A stretch of DNA of 50,996 nucleotides from Acidobacteriota bacterium. GTDB lineage: Bacteria; Acidobacteriota; Terriglobia; Terriglobales; Acidobacteriaceae. The translations under genes were made by a program, and so were the position numbers. The DNA is taken from positions 1 through 50,996 of the forward strand of contig JAKAJO010000072.1 in the NCBI GenBank assembly GCA_021813745.1, given 5' to 3'. Under the pieces are notes generated by a model. That model saw only the letters and a program-made list of their open reading frames with translations. It did no database searches and had not been told where the DNA came from. Positions 34,671 to 43,829 of this stretch are shown here, one piece after another; the first letter of the stretch is position 1; every line of letters begins with the position of its first letter.

Positions 34671-37265
34671 TCAGCGCGCGCCTGTGTGCTGCTGGACCGC
34701 CTTCGCTGTCGTGGCCTCTTGCGGCTCGGCAAAGTGAATGTGCGGCGCCTTGATAAGTGGAATCGTGGCGGCGACCGACGCGCTCTGCGCGCCCTGCTTC
34801 ACGGTGTTTGGTCCCAGTTCCACCTTCCCCTGACCAATCGTTGCATCGCCGCTCCACGAGGAGAAGCGCGCAAGCAAAGCAGGCATCTCAGCCCCTGTAC
34901 CCTTCGCCATCGCACCCGTCTTCCAGGTGAAATGCAAGCTCCCCTTCGCCGACGATGCAAGGTCGGAACCCGAAAAGCCCACAAGGTTCATGTGGCCGTT
35001 CACTGCCACAGACCCACCCGTGCAGCGCAGTCCGAGCAGCTGGCAAACCGATGCGGCTTGCGCTCGCTCCAGATTGGCCTCCAAAGAGTACGACGGCTTG
35101 TCGCCCTGCGTCACCTTGCCGGTCGCACGCAGATGCCCACCCAGCAGGGTCGCATCCAGACTCGTCAACTCCGCGCTCGCCGCATTCATGTGCAGAGTTG
35201 CGCTTGCTTCATCCAGCTTCACCGTTCCCAGCGTAAACGTCTTTGCATCTACCGTCGCGTCCAGCACGGGCCAGTGCGTCGCACTCGACGTCGTGAACCG
35301 GCTGATCAGATCCGACAAGACGGTTCCCTGCTTGCGTGCTCCCAGCAGTGCTGCCTGCAGCGTCTCCGCATCCAGTGACACAAATTCCAGATGCACGAAT
35401 GGCCTGCAAGGTCCCTCGGCAGGACACTGTGCCGGCAAATGCACCGCGGCCGTTCCCTTCAGTGGTCCGTACGCAAACTCGACTGGATCCCACGTCAACA
35501 CATCCGTACCGATATGCAGCGTTGCCTGCGTCACCATCACGGGACTTGCAAGCGAGTCGCTCTTCCAGTTGGCGTCATGCAGCGTCACAGTGCCTGTCAG
35601 TTCATCCCGCCGCACATCCTCCTCTGGGCGTTCAGCCGCTTCTTCAAAGCTGGGTTCCTCGCCGCTCATCGTGCGCACCCGCTCATCTTCTCCCGGCAGC
35701 CACGGTCCGGCGGCCATCACATCCAGCATCGGCGCATCTCCGGCCAGCCCCTCCAACGCCGCGAACTGCTCTGCCCCTGCCGCATGGGCCAGTTCCCGCA
35801 GTCGCGCAAACGAGGCCGGCCCCTGCAACGTCGCCGCATACCCCATCAACGTCAGCCTCACACCTAGCACCAGCGGCGTCGCTCCACCGGACGGCAGGTC
35901 AACGGTCGTCGCCAGCCCTTCTGGCGACCCCGCAAATGGCTCCAGTACCGCCTTCGACACCTCGATCGGCTGAGTCAGTGTGTCCCCTGTCAGCTTCAGT
36001 CCCTCCACCGTCAGGCTCCCGCTCAACGCAGGAACAGGAGCAGCCTTGGCGCGCTTCCGCGCGGTCGCCGCCATCACGCCGTTCATGGACTCCTGTGCGA
36101 TTCCAGCGGCCGTCCCCGCGGCTCCGTCATAGGAAAGCTCGCCGCTCACCGTCCCAGCTGCCTGCAGAGTCCCGTCGATCCCGTTCCGCATTGTGCGCAG
36201 CATATCCAGCCCGGCCTGCACGGGAATGTGTTGAATCTGCACAACCAATCTCGGAGGAAGGTCTCCCGGAAGAGAACCTGCAATGTGAACGTGTCCGGCC
36301 CCCAAGGGCGAATCGCAGGCCATCTGATCCACAGCGCGCGCGGAGTAGTGATACATAAAACTGCAATTCGCATCGAAATCCAGCGGCGCCGCCGGCGCAA
36401 ACTCCGCCCGATGCACGCCGGTGGCGCGCAACCGCATTTGCACGTGCGCCGCCTCTACCGTGCCATCCAATCGCAGATTGCCCCGCAGATCCCCACGCCA
36501 TCCCGGATCGGATCCAATCATCAACCGGCTCAACTGCCCCAGTTGCGCATCCCGCCACTCCATCTCAACGTGCATCGGCATATCGTGCAACGCGGTTGCC
36601 TGGTGCAGGTCGCCCTGCATTTCCACAATCCCCGTATCCGCCAGGTCCAGGCTCACGTCTGTGCGCGCTGGCTGTCCACGCATTGACACGTGCCACACCC
36701 CAGGGCCGCTCTGGGAGAACGAGAGATCCGCGTCCACCAATGAAAAGGGCAGCTTTTCCAAACCATTCTTGACATTGATTCGTGACTCAGTCGCCTCCAG
36801 GTTCGGCAGCCGGAACAATCGGTCCGCCTGACCACCCGGCGACTGCGCTGCGCTCCGGAAAAGCGTCTCTACATTCCAGTGCCCGCTGCTTGAGCGCACC
36901 AGGTTCAGGCTCGCCTCGTCCACGCTGATGCTGCTAATCTCAAGCCGACCTCGCCACAGCGACAAAAGCCGAATCGCTGCCGTCACCGTGTTGGCATGCA
37001 ATACAGGCTCTGCCCCAAACGACGAGTCTTCATCCACCGTCAGATTCGTCAACACGAATCCCGGTCGTGGAAGCAATCTCAATTCCACGGATGAAAGATG
37101 GACCGGTCGCCCCAACGAGGTTGAAACCGCCTCCGTAATACGGCTCTGATACCGGCTGATGCTGACCCACGGAGGCACCATCAGGCACGCCAGCAGCACC
37201 AAAAGTGCGGCTGCAATGCCCAACAGTCTCTTTCGTCCTCGCCGCCGCTGCCCGTCGTCCGTCAT
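34671..37265 (-). CDS. AsmA-family inner-membrane/periplasmic protein
   Basis: An 864-residue protein with a basic N-terminus (RRRGRKR), one membrane anchor (LLGIAAALLVLLACLMVPPW, about 14-33), then the AsmA N-terminal motif YQSRITEAVSTSLGRPVHLSSVELRLLPRPGF and a long periplasmic beta-rich region of about 800 residues. AsmA/YhdP-like proteins are repeating-beta-groove (chorein-like) proteins linked to phospholipid transport and outer-membrane integrity. It is 35 bases after the first signal peptidase gene on the same strand, so it may be co-transcribed with envelope-biogenesis genes. Confidence 0.82.
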   Translation of the reverse strand: MTDDGQRRRGRKRLLGIAAALLVLLACLMVPPWVSISRYQSRITEAVSTSLGRPVHLSSVELRLLPRPGFVLTNLTVDEDSSFGAEPVLHANTVTAAIRLLSLWRGRLEISSISVDEASLNLVRSSSGHWNVETLFRSAAQSPGGQADRLFRLPNLEATESRINVKNGLEKLPFSLVDADLSFSQSGPGVWHVSMRGQPARTDVSLDLADTGIVEMQGDLHQATALHDMPMHVEMEWRDAQLGQLSRLMIGSDPGWRGDLRGNLRLDGTVEAAHVQMRLRATGVHRAEFAPAAPLDFDANCSFMYHYSARAVDQMACDSPLGAGHVHIAGSLPGDLPPRLVVQIQHIPVQAGLDMLRTMRNGIDGTLQAAGTVSGELSYDGAAGTAAGIAQESMNGVMAATARKRAKAAPVPALSGSLTVEGLKLTGDTLTQPIEVSKAVLEPFAGSPEGLATTVDLPSGGATPLVLGVRLTLMGYAATLQGPASFARLRELAHAAGAEQFAALEGLAGDAPMLDVMAAGPWLPGEDERVRTMSGEEPSFEEAAERPEEDVRRDELTGTVTLHDANWKSDSLASPVMVTQATLHIGTDVLTWDPVEFAYGPLKGTAAVHLPAQCPAEGPCRPFVHLEFVSLDAETLQAALLGARKQGTVLSDLISRFTTSSATHWPVLDATVDAKTFTLGTVKLDEASATLHMNAASAELTSLDATLLGGHLRATGKVTQGDKPSYSLEANLERAQAASVCQLLGLRCTGGSVAVNGHMNLVGFSGSDLASSAKGSLHFTWKTGAMAKGTGAEMPALLARFSSWSGDATIGQGKVELGPNTVKQGAQSASVAATIPLIKAPHIHFAEPQEATTAKAVQQHTGAR

Positions 37266-37300
37266 GGTCTTCTATCGTAATCGCCTGCTTCGCGCTGCTG

Positions 37301-38122
37301 TCAGCGGATGATGTGCAGCGTCCGGCCCCAGCGCGTCTCTGTGAAAAAGTGCAGCGCAACATGAGCCAGCCAATGCACGTTGCTCCCCATGTCCGTCTTC
37401 TCGTACTCCGTCTCCGGCGTGCGGAATGACCAGTAGTTGAACAACGGCCGGCCTATAATGTTCGCGCGCGGCACAAAGCCCCAATAGCGTGAATCCAGGC
37501 TGTTATGACGGTTGTCGCCCATCATGAAATACATCCCCGGCGGCACCACCAGATCCGCACCCTGAACGTAATTCGGCAGCGCCACTGACCAAGCTTCTGT
37601 CGCTCCCATGTCCGGCGTCATCGGCACGGATGGAAAATCATCCAGATACTCGCGATAGTTGTCCGGCGTCGTTGGCTGCGCATGAGGCTCCGCCTGTGCC
37701 ACTCCGTTGATGATTGGCACGCCGTTCCGAAGATGAATATGGTCACCTGGAACCGCGATCAGCCGCTTCACCAGAAACAGATATTGCGGCTGGCCGTTCG
37801 CATCCAGATCCGGCACCGGCTTCAGGAATACCACCACGTCACCGCGCCGCGGTTCGCGGTATCGCACCAAAGGCATCCACTTTGTCGGCGGCGCCAGCGT
37901 AATCCGATCCACCACCAGGTGATCGCCCACCAGCAGCGTCCTCTCCATCGAGCCGGACGGAATCACAAAGTTTTGCGCCAGAAAGGTCAGAATGAAAAGC
38001 CCGATTACCAGGACATTGCAGATACTGGCAACCGCTTCAAAGGGTGTCTCCTCAACGTGCTGCTCCGCCGTTGTGGGCGGCTGTGCTGGAGCAGTCGAAG
38101 CCGTCGTGTTCTTGGGCGTCAT
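37301..38122 (-). CDS. lepB: Signal peptidase I, copy 1
   Basis: An inner-membrane serine protease that removes signal peptides from exported proteins. From ATG 38122 (273 residues) it has one membrane helix (ICNVLVIGLFILTFLAQ), the Ser motif IPSGSMERTLLVGDHLVV, the Lys motif FLVKRLIAVPGD, and GDNRHNSLDSRYWGFV. Starts at 38134 or at TTG 38185 (overlapping the upstream stop as TTGA) are also possible. It lacks the N-terminal second helix of E. coli LepB, as is usual outside Proteobacteria. It directly follows a second, distinct signal peptidase gene. The many Sec-exported products in this window are its expected clients. Confidence 0.92.
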   Translation of the reverse strand: MTPKNTTASTAPAQPPTTAEQHVEETPFEAVASICNVLVIGLFILTFLAQNFVIPSGSMERTLLVGDHLVVDRITLAPPTKWMPLVRYREPRRGDVVVFLKPVPDLDANGQPQYLFLVKRLIAVPGDHIHLRNGVPIINGVAQAEPHAQPTTPDNYREYLDDFPSVPMTPDMGATEAWSVALPNYVQGADLVVPPGMYFMMGDNRHNSLDSRYWGFVPRANIIGRPLFNYWSFRTPETEYEKTDMGSNVHWLAHVALHFFTETRWGRTLHIIR

Positions 38123-38181
38123 TCCTTCTCTCATCGGCAGCAGTTCAGCCTGACGCATCCCGGGCCATCCTGCCCGATGCT

Positions 38182-38964
38182 TCAATGAACTACCTTGAAA
38201 ATACGGTCCCAGCGGGCAAAGGCGTTCAACTTCGCCACAATTCCACCGCCGTGTCCGAGTCTATCATCCGCCGCCGCTTCACTATCCGTCGTCGACGGCC
38301 GCCGCAGCGAGAAGTAAATCACCAGCGGCCGCGCCACAATCGCGTCGCGCGGCACCAGCCCCCAATAGCGCGAATCCTTGCTGTGGTTCCGATTGTCTCC
38401 CATCACAAAATACTCGTCCGGCGGAACGACCAGCGAGCCATCGCGCGTTATGCTCTTCATCTGCCGCCACCAGTCCGGGTCCACATTCGGATCCGTATAG
38501 GACTGAGCCGGAAAATTGTCGCGAAAGGGGTTCGGCGCTGCCGGCTCAAACACGGTGTAACTCTCTGTGAGCGCCTCGCCGTTCACAATCACACGCGCTC
38601 CTTCAATCCGGATGTGGTCTCCCGGCAATCCCAAAACCCGCTTGATCAGATAGGGCGGAGACACATGGTGAAACACCACAATGTCACCGCGGCGCACCTC
38701 CCGATACGGAAGAATCATCCGGTCAAGATTGCCAGCGCCACCCGCCGGCGCAAAAATCTGCTTATTGACGAGGAGAAAATCCCCCACCAGAAGCGTTCGC
38801 TCCATGCTCTCAGAGGGAATCAGAAATGGTTGCAGCACAAAGCTCAACAGGAAAAGCGCAACCACCACCGTCCGCAACATCGATGCCACGGCCTCGGGAA
38901 AAGTCGGGACCAGATGCGGCCCCGCCGCCACCTCTGTCCGGTTCGTCTGCATCGGCGTACTCAT
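38182..38964 (-). CDS. lepB: Signal peptidase I, copy 2
   Basis: A 260-residue paralogue of the neighbouring signal peptidase. One membrane helix (TVVVALFLLSFVLQPFL), Ser motif IPSESMERTLLVGDFLLV, Lys motif YLIKRVLGLPGDHI, and GDNRNHSKDSRYWGLVP are all intact, so both copies should be active. The two differ in the region between motifs and at the C-terminus, suggesting old duplication with divergence of substrate range. Its start overlaps the rnc stop by four bases, and its stop overlaps a possible TTG start of copy 1. Confidence 0.92.
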   Translation of the reverse strand: MSTPMQTNRTEVAAGPHLVPTFPEAVASMLRTVVVALFLLSFVLQPFLIPSESMERTLLVGDFLLVNKQIFAPAGGAGNLDRMILPYREVRRGDIVVFHHVSPPYLIKRVLGLPGDHIRIEGARVIVNGEALTESYTVFEPAAPNPFRDNFPAQSYTDPNVDPDWWRQMKSITRDGSLVVPPDEYFVMGDNRNHSKDSRYWGLVPRDAIVARPLVIYFSLRRPSTTDSEAAADDRLGHGGGIVAKLNAFARWDRIFKVVH

Positions 38965-39764
38965 TCCGCCGCAGATACCTCGCTCCCCGGGCCGTTCCTG
39001 CCCTGCGCCTTCCCGGCCGCCGCCTTCAGCTTCCCCAGCGCTCGCCGGGCTGCATCCTGCTCCGCATGCTTCTTGGTGCTGCCAGTCCCGCGTGCCAGCG
39101 GCTGATCTCCTTCATCGCCCGCCGACTTCAGTCGAACCTCCACCAGAAACCGCTTCCTGTGGTCCGGACCGCTCTCGCTCTTCAGTCTGTACACCGGCGT
39201 CCCCGCATGCGCCGCCTGCAGTCTCTCCTGCAACGCCGATTTGTAATTCCCAAGCGCCGCCCCCGACTTCAACTGTGCTGCCAACTCCTCTGCCGCCGCG
39301 CCCATCACATGTCGTCGAACAAACCCCTGCACCGGCTCCAGACCCCCATCCAGATACAGCGCCCCAATCACTGCTTCCATCGTGTTGGAAAGCACGGTGC
39401 CCTTGCGCCGAAGCCCCGACCGGTCCTCTCCACGGCTTAATCTGAGATGGCTTCCCAATTGAAGCGCCTGGGCCACCTCGGCCATGTGATTGCGGCTCAC
39501 CAGTTGCGCCCGTACACGCGTCAACTCACCTTCCTGCCACTCCGGGTGCAGCTGAAAAAGCGCCTCGCCCACCGCCAGGCCCAGCACTGCATCTCCCAGA
39601 AACTCCAGTCGCTCGTTATCTTCCAGAATGCCGGGAGCTTCGCCCCGCGCCTCCTGCGCCTGCTGGTTCGCCAGCGATCGGTGCGTCAGTGCACGCACCA
39701 GCAAAGCAGGCCGGGCAAAATGATGCCCCAGAGCAGCCTCCAGATCCTTTAACGCAGCCTCCAC
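38961..39764 (-). CDS. rnc: Ribonuclease III
   Basis: A 267-residue double-strand-specific endoribonuclease for rRNA and mRNA processing. The signature NERLEFLGDAVLGL (about residues 50-63) holds the catalytic Glu/Asp pair; the second acidic set lies in NTMEAVIGALYLDGG. A C-terminal double-stranded-RNA-binding domain (NYKSALQERLQ to STKKHAEQDAARRALGKL) is complete. GTG 39764 is the likely start. The four-base overlap with the signal peptidase gene recalls the lepB-rnc linkage of many bacteria, in reversed order. Confidence 0.95.
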   Translation of the reverse strand: MEAALKDLEAALGHHFARPALLVRALTHRSLANQQAQEARGEAPGILEDNERLEFLGDAVLGLAVGEALFQLHPEWQEGELTRVRAQLVSRNHMAEVAQALQLGSHLRLSRGEDRSGLRRKGTVLSNTMEAVIGALYLDGGLEPVQGFVRRHVMGAAAEELAAQLKSGAALGNYKSALQERLQAAHAGTPVYRLKSESGPDHRKRFLVEVRLKSAGDEGDQPLARGTGSTKKHAEQDAARRALGKLKAAAGKAQGRNGPGSEVSAAE

Positions 39765-39885
39765 CGCTCGCTCGACCCCTTCTTCACTCGATCCCCGTGC
39801 GGGCCTGAAGTTTTCCCGTCAAGGCGTCCGCATCTCTCTGGATTTCATTCCTTTGGACGCATCAGAAGTCCTGTCGGTGCTCTCC

Positions 39886-41691
39886 CTATTGCGCTTTTGG
39901 CGTGGCCTTGGCTCCCCCGGCCGCTGGCTCCCCCGCCTGCGGTGCTGAGCTTGAGGCATCCCCATCATCCGCATCTTCCTCGCAACTGTGCCCCGGGATG
40001 GCATACGCCTCCTTCACTCCTCGCTCCGCAGCAAGACGCGTATCCTGTGCCCCGTCGCGCACCGCCAGCGCTTCCTTGTATTCCGCCAGCGCCTGGTCGC
40101 GCTTGCAGTCCAGATCCAGCATCCGCCCCAGATAAATGTGCGACCACGCCAGAAGACGCGGCTCCTTGCTCATCGTCAGCGTCTTTTGAAAGTTGTCGAT
40201 CGCATCTTCCGGATGCCCCTGCATCACCGCCGCCCGCGCCAGAATAAAATGCGCGCGCGCTTCATCCCGCAGCGATTGCAGCGAGTCCGAGTGCGCTGCC
40301 AATACCTGGTCTGCCAGTGCACTCGCCTTGGACACGTCGCCCGCCTCAAGCCGCGCCTCGGCCAGGTCCAGCCCGGTTAACTCCCTCGGCTTTGAATGTT
40401 GCAGAACATCGTCGTCTGCGTGCTGGTCAAACACCAGATCCTTCGCCCGATGTACCTGCTGGTCCACGTCCATGCTGTAAACCATCTCGCCGATCGTGTC
40501 GTTCAGGCCCGCCGGCTGCTTCTCAAACTGAATCATCTGGTCATAGAAATACTGCGTCAGAACGTAACCCTGCGTCATATCATGGTGCACCGTCGACCGC
40601 CGCACCGCTTCCACCTTCTCCTGGTAGGCCTGTAGCTGGCGCTCATAGCGCGGCAGATCGGAACGGTCCACCCCCTCTGGAATCTTGTACACAGGAACTC
40701 CTGTATCCATCGTCCGCGCTTCAATCGCCTTAATCAGGCACTCCACCGTCAGCGCCACCGAGCTCGAGCGATACATAAACGGCAATGGAGCGTCGCGAAT
40801 CACTTTCAGCACCGGTTGAGTCCGGTCAATCGCGTTCGCCCGCGTGTAAAGCAGCGGCTCGATCACATAATGCAGATAGGCATGACGCACATCCTCCATC
40901 CGGATCTGCCCGTGCGATGGCGAAACCACCACCACATACTCCGTGCCATACACGCGTGCATTCACCAGCCCTGGCGACAGCATCGGTTCCACCACGATGA
41001 TGAATCGGCGGCCACTGTACGTCTGTGCGGGCATCTTCAGGTAAAGGTCTGTCGACACGACCATCTTTGACAAAGGATCGTGCAACTGGTCGATCTCCTC
41101 ATCGTAGATATGGTGAATCGTCAGCCACGTCCCATTCAGGTCGACTGCTTCCGCAAAATCCTTCAGCAGCGGCACCACATCCGCCACCGCAACGGAGTCC
41201 GGCGGCATCTGCGATAGGTCGACTGTCGTCTCCAAAGCCGGGGGCTGGCTTAGGTAAAGAGACAAGGAAATGTATTGCGAAATGTCCTCTTCCGTCCCCG
41301 TCATCCGGTGCTGCGCAATGTACAGGCACAGCTTGTCCCGCTTCGTGCGCGCGTCCTCGCTCTTGGCCAGCGCCTGGTCCATCTCGTCACGAACCCGCTG
41401 CCGCACCGGCTCGCTCTGCGACAAACCCTCGTTGTACCCGCACGCATTCAGCCCCGCGACCATATAGAACAAAGGCTCGGAACTGATCAGGGAAATCGTC
41501 GGACCGGCGGGATCCAGCGAGGAAGGCGCCCGTTCCTGCGCGGTCTGTACGCCCGCTTTGCCCCCGGAAGAGCTGCTCTCAGACGACTGGGCTTGCGCGA
41601 AAGGGCCTGAAACACCCCCCAACACACTCCACACGGCCACGGCTGCGAGTGCGCCTCTGGCCGCGGTGGTTCGGAAAATTGCAAATGACAT
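39886..41691 (-). CDS. Secreted TPR protein with a degenerate peptidase-like segment
   Basis: A 601-residue exported protein of unknown role (signal peptide 1-35 ending AQAQS). The central 150-400 region is a soluble domain containing VRHAYLHYVIEP (H270-x3-H274), placed like a gluzincin HExxH helix but with Glu replaced by Ala, so metal-dependent proteolysis is unlikely. Residues about 425-570 contain TPR-like helices (ASALADQVLAAHSDSLQSLRDEARAHFILARAAVMQG, PEDAIDNFQKTLTMSKE, WSHIYLGRMLDLDCKRDQALAEYKEAL). The C-terminus is acidic, then Ala/Gly/Pro-rich. It lies 68 bases after the anti-sigma gene and may belong to that operon. No function was recognised. Confidence 0.62.
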   Translation of the reverse strand: MSFAIFRTTAARGALAAVAVWSVLGGVSGPFAQAQSSESSSSGGKAGVQTAQERAPSSLDPAGPTISLISSEPLFYMVAGLNACGYNEGLSQSEPVRQRVRDEMDQALAKSEDARTKRDKLCLYIAQHRMTGTEEDISQYISLSLYLSQPPALETTVDLSQMPPDSVAVADVVPLLKDFAEAVDLNGTWLTIHHIYDEEIDQLHDPLSKMVVSTDLYLKMPAQTYSGRRFIIVVEPMLSPGLVNARVYGTEYVVVVSPSHGQIRMEDVRHAYLHYVIEPLLYTRANAIDRTQPVLKVIRDAPLPFMYRSSSVALTVECLIKAIEARTMDTGVPVYKIPEGVDRSDLPRYERQLQAYQEKVEAVRRSTVHHDMTQGYVLTQYFYDQMIQFEKQPAGLNDTIGEMVYSMDVDQQVHRAKDLVFDQHADDDVLQHSKPRELTGLDLAEARLEAGDVSKASALADQVLAAHSDSLQSLRDEARAHFILARAAVMQGHPEDAIDNFQKTLTMSKEPRLLAWSHIYLGRMLDLDCKRDQALAEYKEALAVRDGAQDTRLAAERGVKEAYAIPGHSCEEDADDGDASSSAPQAGEPAAGGAKATPKAQ

Positions 41692-41759
41692 GAAATGACC
41701 CTAACCGCAAGTCTAGTAAGCCGGAGTGGAAGGGTCAAACCGCCTTACGGCTCCCCGGC

Positions 41760-42446
41760 TCAGCCGCGCACTGAGATCCCGGAAAACGATAGCACCGCAA
41801 GCCCGCGCACCGGCTGCCCGTAGAATCGCGCCGGGGCAAACACACCCGACAACAGAAGATCCTGCACGTCCTGCCGTGTTGCTTCATCAGAGGGACCGGA
41901 GACAATCCGATAGTCGTACACCTCACCCTCCCCGTTCACATAGGCTTCCACCACCACGGGTGCATTCAGCGCATTAATTTCGTCACTGCTACCCGCTCCG
42001 CCCTGGAAATACAAAAGCCGCGGCGCCGTCGCATCGCCCAGCGGCACATCCCCGCTGGCCTGCGCCACCTCCGGATGGGCAATCACCCCCACCATCAGCG
42101 TCACCGTTCCCAGCAGAAGCACCGCGCTGGCAAATCCCGCCGCCAACTGAAAAACAAATGGCCCCACAGTGTTCTTCCAGGCCAGCCTCCAGGAATCCAG
42201 CATCGACTTTGACCGGCGCGCCTGCTCCTGGCTCAGCGCCACCCGGATCCGCAAGGCAAGATCATCGGGCGCTGGAATCGGCCCCAGCATCGTAAGAGAG
42301 GACTGCGCCGCCTTCAGGGAACGCCACTCAACCGCACACTCCGGGCACACATCAAGATGAGCCGCAACTTGCTGCATCTCCCGTCCCGTCAATCGCCCAT
42401 CGAGATACTCTGAGAACTGTGCCTGCACCGAACCGCAGCTGCTCAT
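41760..42446 (-). CDS. Membrane anti-sigma factor (zinc-finger type) with TonB-C-like periplasmic domain
   Basis: A 228-residue protein that would sequester the sigma factor encoded just upstream; the genes overlap by four bases. The N-terminus has the ZAS motif HLDVCPEC (H-x3-C-x2-C) within EMQQVAAHLDVCPECAVEW. A membrane helix follows (FVFQLAAGFASAVLLLGTVTLMVGVIA, about 95-125). The periplasmic part VVVEAYVNGEGEVYDYRIV to GVFAPARFYGQPVRGLAVLSF has the strand pattern of the TonB C-terminal/energy-transducer family, an unusual sensor end for an anti-sigma factor. The trigger could be an outer-membrane or peptidoglycan signal, which is inference. Confidence 0.78.
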   Translation of the reverse strand: MSSCGSVQAQFSEYLDGRLTGREMQQVAAHLDVCPECAVEWRSLKAAQSSLTMLGPIPAPDDLALRIRVALSQEQARRSKSMLDSWRLAWKNTVGPFVFQLAAGFASAVLLLGTVTLMVGVIAHPEVAQASGDVPLGDATAPRLLYFQGGAGSSDEINALNAPVVVEAYVNGEGEVYDYRIVSGPSDEATRQDVQDLLLSGVFAPARFYGQPVRGLAVLSFSGISVRG

Positions 42447-43117
42447 CGCCCCTCCTCTCCAAGGGCCATCGCCAGATTCCTGTCCATCCGCTTCAATTCC
42501 ACCGCTTGCGACGCCGTCAACAATGTCTTCAAGTACCCCCGGCCCCGCACCAGTCTTGACTTCACCGTGCCAAGATTCACTCCCTGAATCTCAGCGATCT
42601 CTTCGTACGCAAACCCTTCCAGATCCCTCAGAATCAGCGTCGTGCGAAATGGCTCCGAAACCCTGCTCAGGGCTTCTTCCACCCGCGCCCTGTTCTCTGC
42701 ATGCACCGCCATGTCATAAGGAGATTCCGCATCATCCCGCAGCAGATCCCGCATCATCACCGGCGCTCCCGAATCGTCTCCTGCAATCTCGGCGTCAATC
42801 GGCACCTCATGCACTTTGTGCCGCATCCACCACCGCCGCTGGTTCGACGCCTCCCGCAATGCAATCCGGTAAATCCATGTCCGCAGCGACGACTCCCCGT
42901 GAAACGAGCCAACTCCGCGAAAAACCTTGACGAAGACCTCCTGCGTCAAGTCCGCAGCCTCTGACCGGTCTCGAATCGTCCGCACCAGCAATGCATAAAT
43001 CGGCTGGTGATATCGCGCAATCAGCCATTCAAACGCAACCTCTGAGCCTGCCTTCAGTTCCGCCACCAAAACTGCGTCTTCCGATTCAAGCGTCAATGCG
43101 CTGACAACGTTGCCCAT
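42443..43117 (-). CDS. ECF-type RNA polymerase sigma factor (sigma-E-like)
   Basis: A 224-residue sigma factor from ATG 43117; a longer in-frame start would add 46 residues without family similarity. Region 2 runs from about residue 18 (VAELKAGSEVAFEWLIARYHQPIYALLVRTIRD) through DLTQEVFVKVFRGVGSF and LRTWIYRIALREASNQRR. Region 4 contains EPFRTTLILRDLEGFAYEEIAEI and the recognition helix GVNLGTVKSRLVRGRGYL. The 40-residue linker is rich in Asp and Met. Pairing with an overlapping zinc-finger anti-sigma gene indicates control of an envelope or extracytoplasmic response. No matching promoter motif was identified. Confidence 0.9.
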   Translation of the reverse strand: MGNVVSALTLESEDAVLVAELKAGSEVAFEWLIARYHQPIYALLVRTIRDRSEAADLTQEVFVKVFRGVGSFHGESSLRTWIYRIALREASNQRRWWMRHKVHEVPIDAEIAGDDSGAPVMMRDLLRDDAESPYDMAVHAENRARVEEALSRVSEPFRTTLILRDLEGFAYEEIAEIQGVNLGTVKSRLVRGRGYLKTLLTASQAVELKRMDRNLAMALGEEGR

Positions 43118-43432
43118 CGAGAGGTCCACCCACCGAAGATTAAGTTCCTCCCACCATAACGCAAACGATGCACCTTTGGCACCTGCCGTTGCTCGCCGAT
43201 TCCCTCCGCGGCGCTCCTCTTCCACCTCGCAGGACTCCGGCTCGCCCTGCAACAATGCGCGAATCTCTCACCGACTCTGAGCCAATCCGCCGCAGGGGAA
43301 TCCCCCTCCGGCGATTTCCTCATGCCTCCTTGTTAGACACCACAGCGCTATCAAAATGTTCCCAGTTCCTCCGCATATCCAGCCCCGTGCTCCCGCGCAT
43401 GCGTGCGCCAGCCCTCAGCCGCCGGTCCTCAA

Positions 43433-43461
43433 TTGACGAATCGTCCCCGACAAGGGACAAT
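43433..43461 (+). promoter_or_regulatory. Probable promoter of tRNA-Ala
   Basis: TTGACG (43433-43438) and GACAAT (43456-43461) are separated by 17 bases. The predicted start near 43468 is about 19 bases before the tRNA. It matches the sigma-70 consensus at five of six and four of six positions. Confidence 0.45.
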
Positions 43462-43486
43462 AAGGATGTTGCATCCCTCCCGATGT

Positions 43487-43562
43487 GGGCCTGTGGCGCA
43501 GCTGGGAGCGCGCTTCCATGGCATGGAAGAGGTCATCGGTTCGATCCCGATCAGGTCCACCA
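43487..43562 (+). tRNA. tRNA-Ala (anticodon GGC)
   Basis: A 76-base cloverleaf. The acceptor GGGCCTG pairs with CAGGTCC (one G-T pair), discriminator A and encoded CCA at 43560-43562. The D arm GCGC region is followed by the anticodon arm CTTCC-ATGGCAT-GGAAG, giving anticodon GGC (Ala). The T arm is ATCGG-TTCGATC-CCGAT. G-C content and all invariant positions look normal. Confidence 0.93.
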
Positions 43563-43829
43563 AGTAACCCGAGCGCAATCAAATCTTTAGAAGTCACCCT
43601 CAGGTGCACGGAGCGGTCTTCGTGTCGGCTCTTGCCACCGCGACTGCCTGACACTTGAGAGTCCTCTTTGCTTCCGTCCTGCCCGTAACAAGGTCGCGCC
43701 AAACACAATGGCACCACTGCGCAGGACTCCAGCCAGACTGCGGAGATCGGATGGGCCACCTTTCGAATGCGGTGGAACGGATGAAAGCGCCACCTCCACA
43801 ATGTCGCGCGCTCCACCGCGCCGGAGAAG
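43563..43829. other. Gap between tRNA-Ala and the decayed chemotaxis genes
   Basis: No gene is supported. The minus-strand frame through the tRNA gives the familiar false product GPDRDRTDDLFHAMEARSQLR. The sequence further right may be unrecognisable residue of the adjoining chemoreceptor-like gene. Confidence 0.4.
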
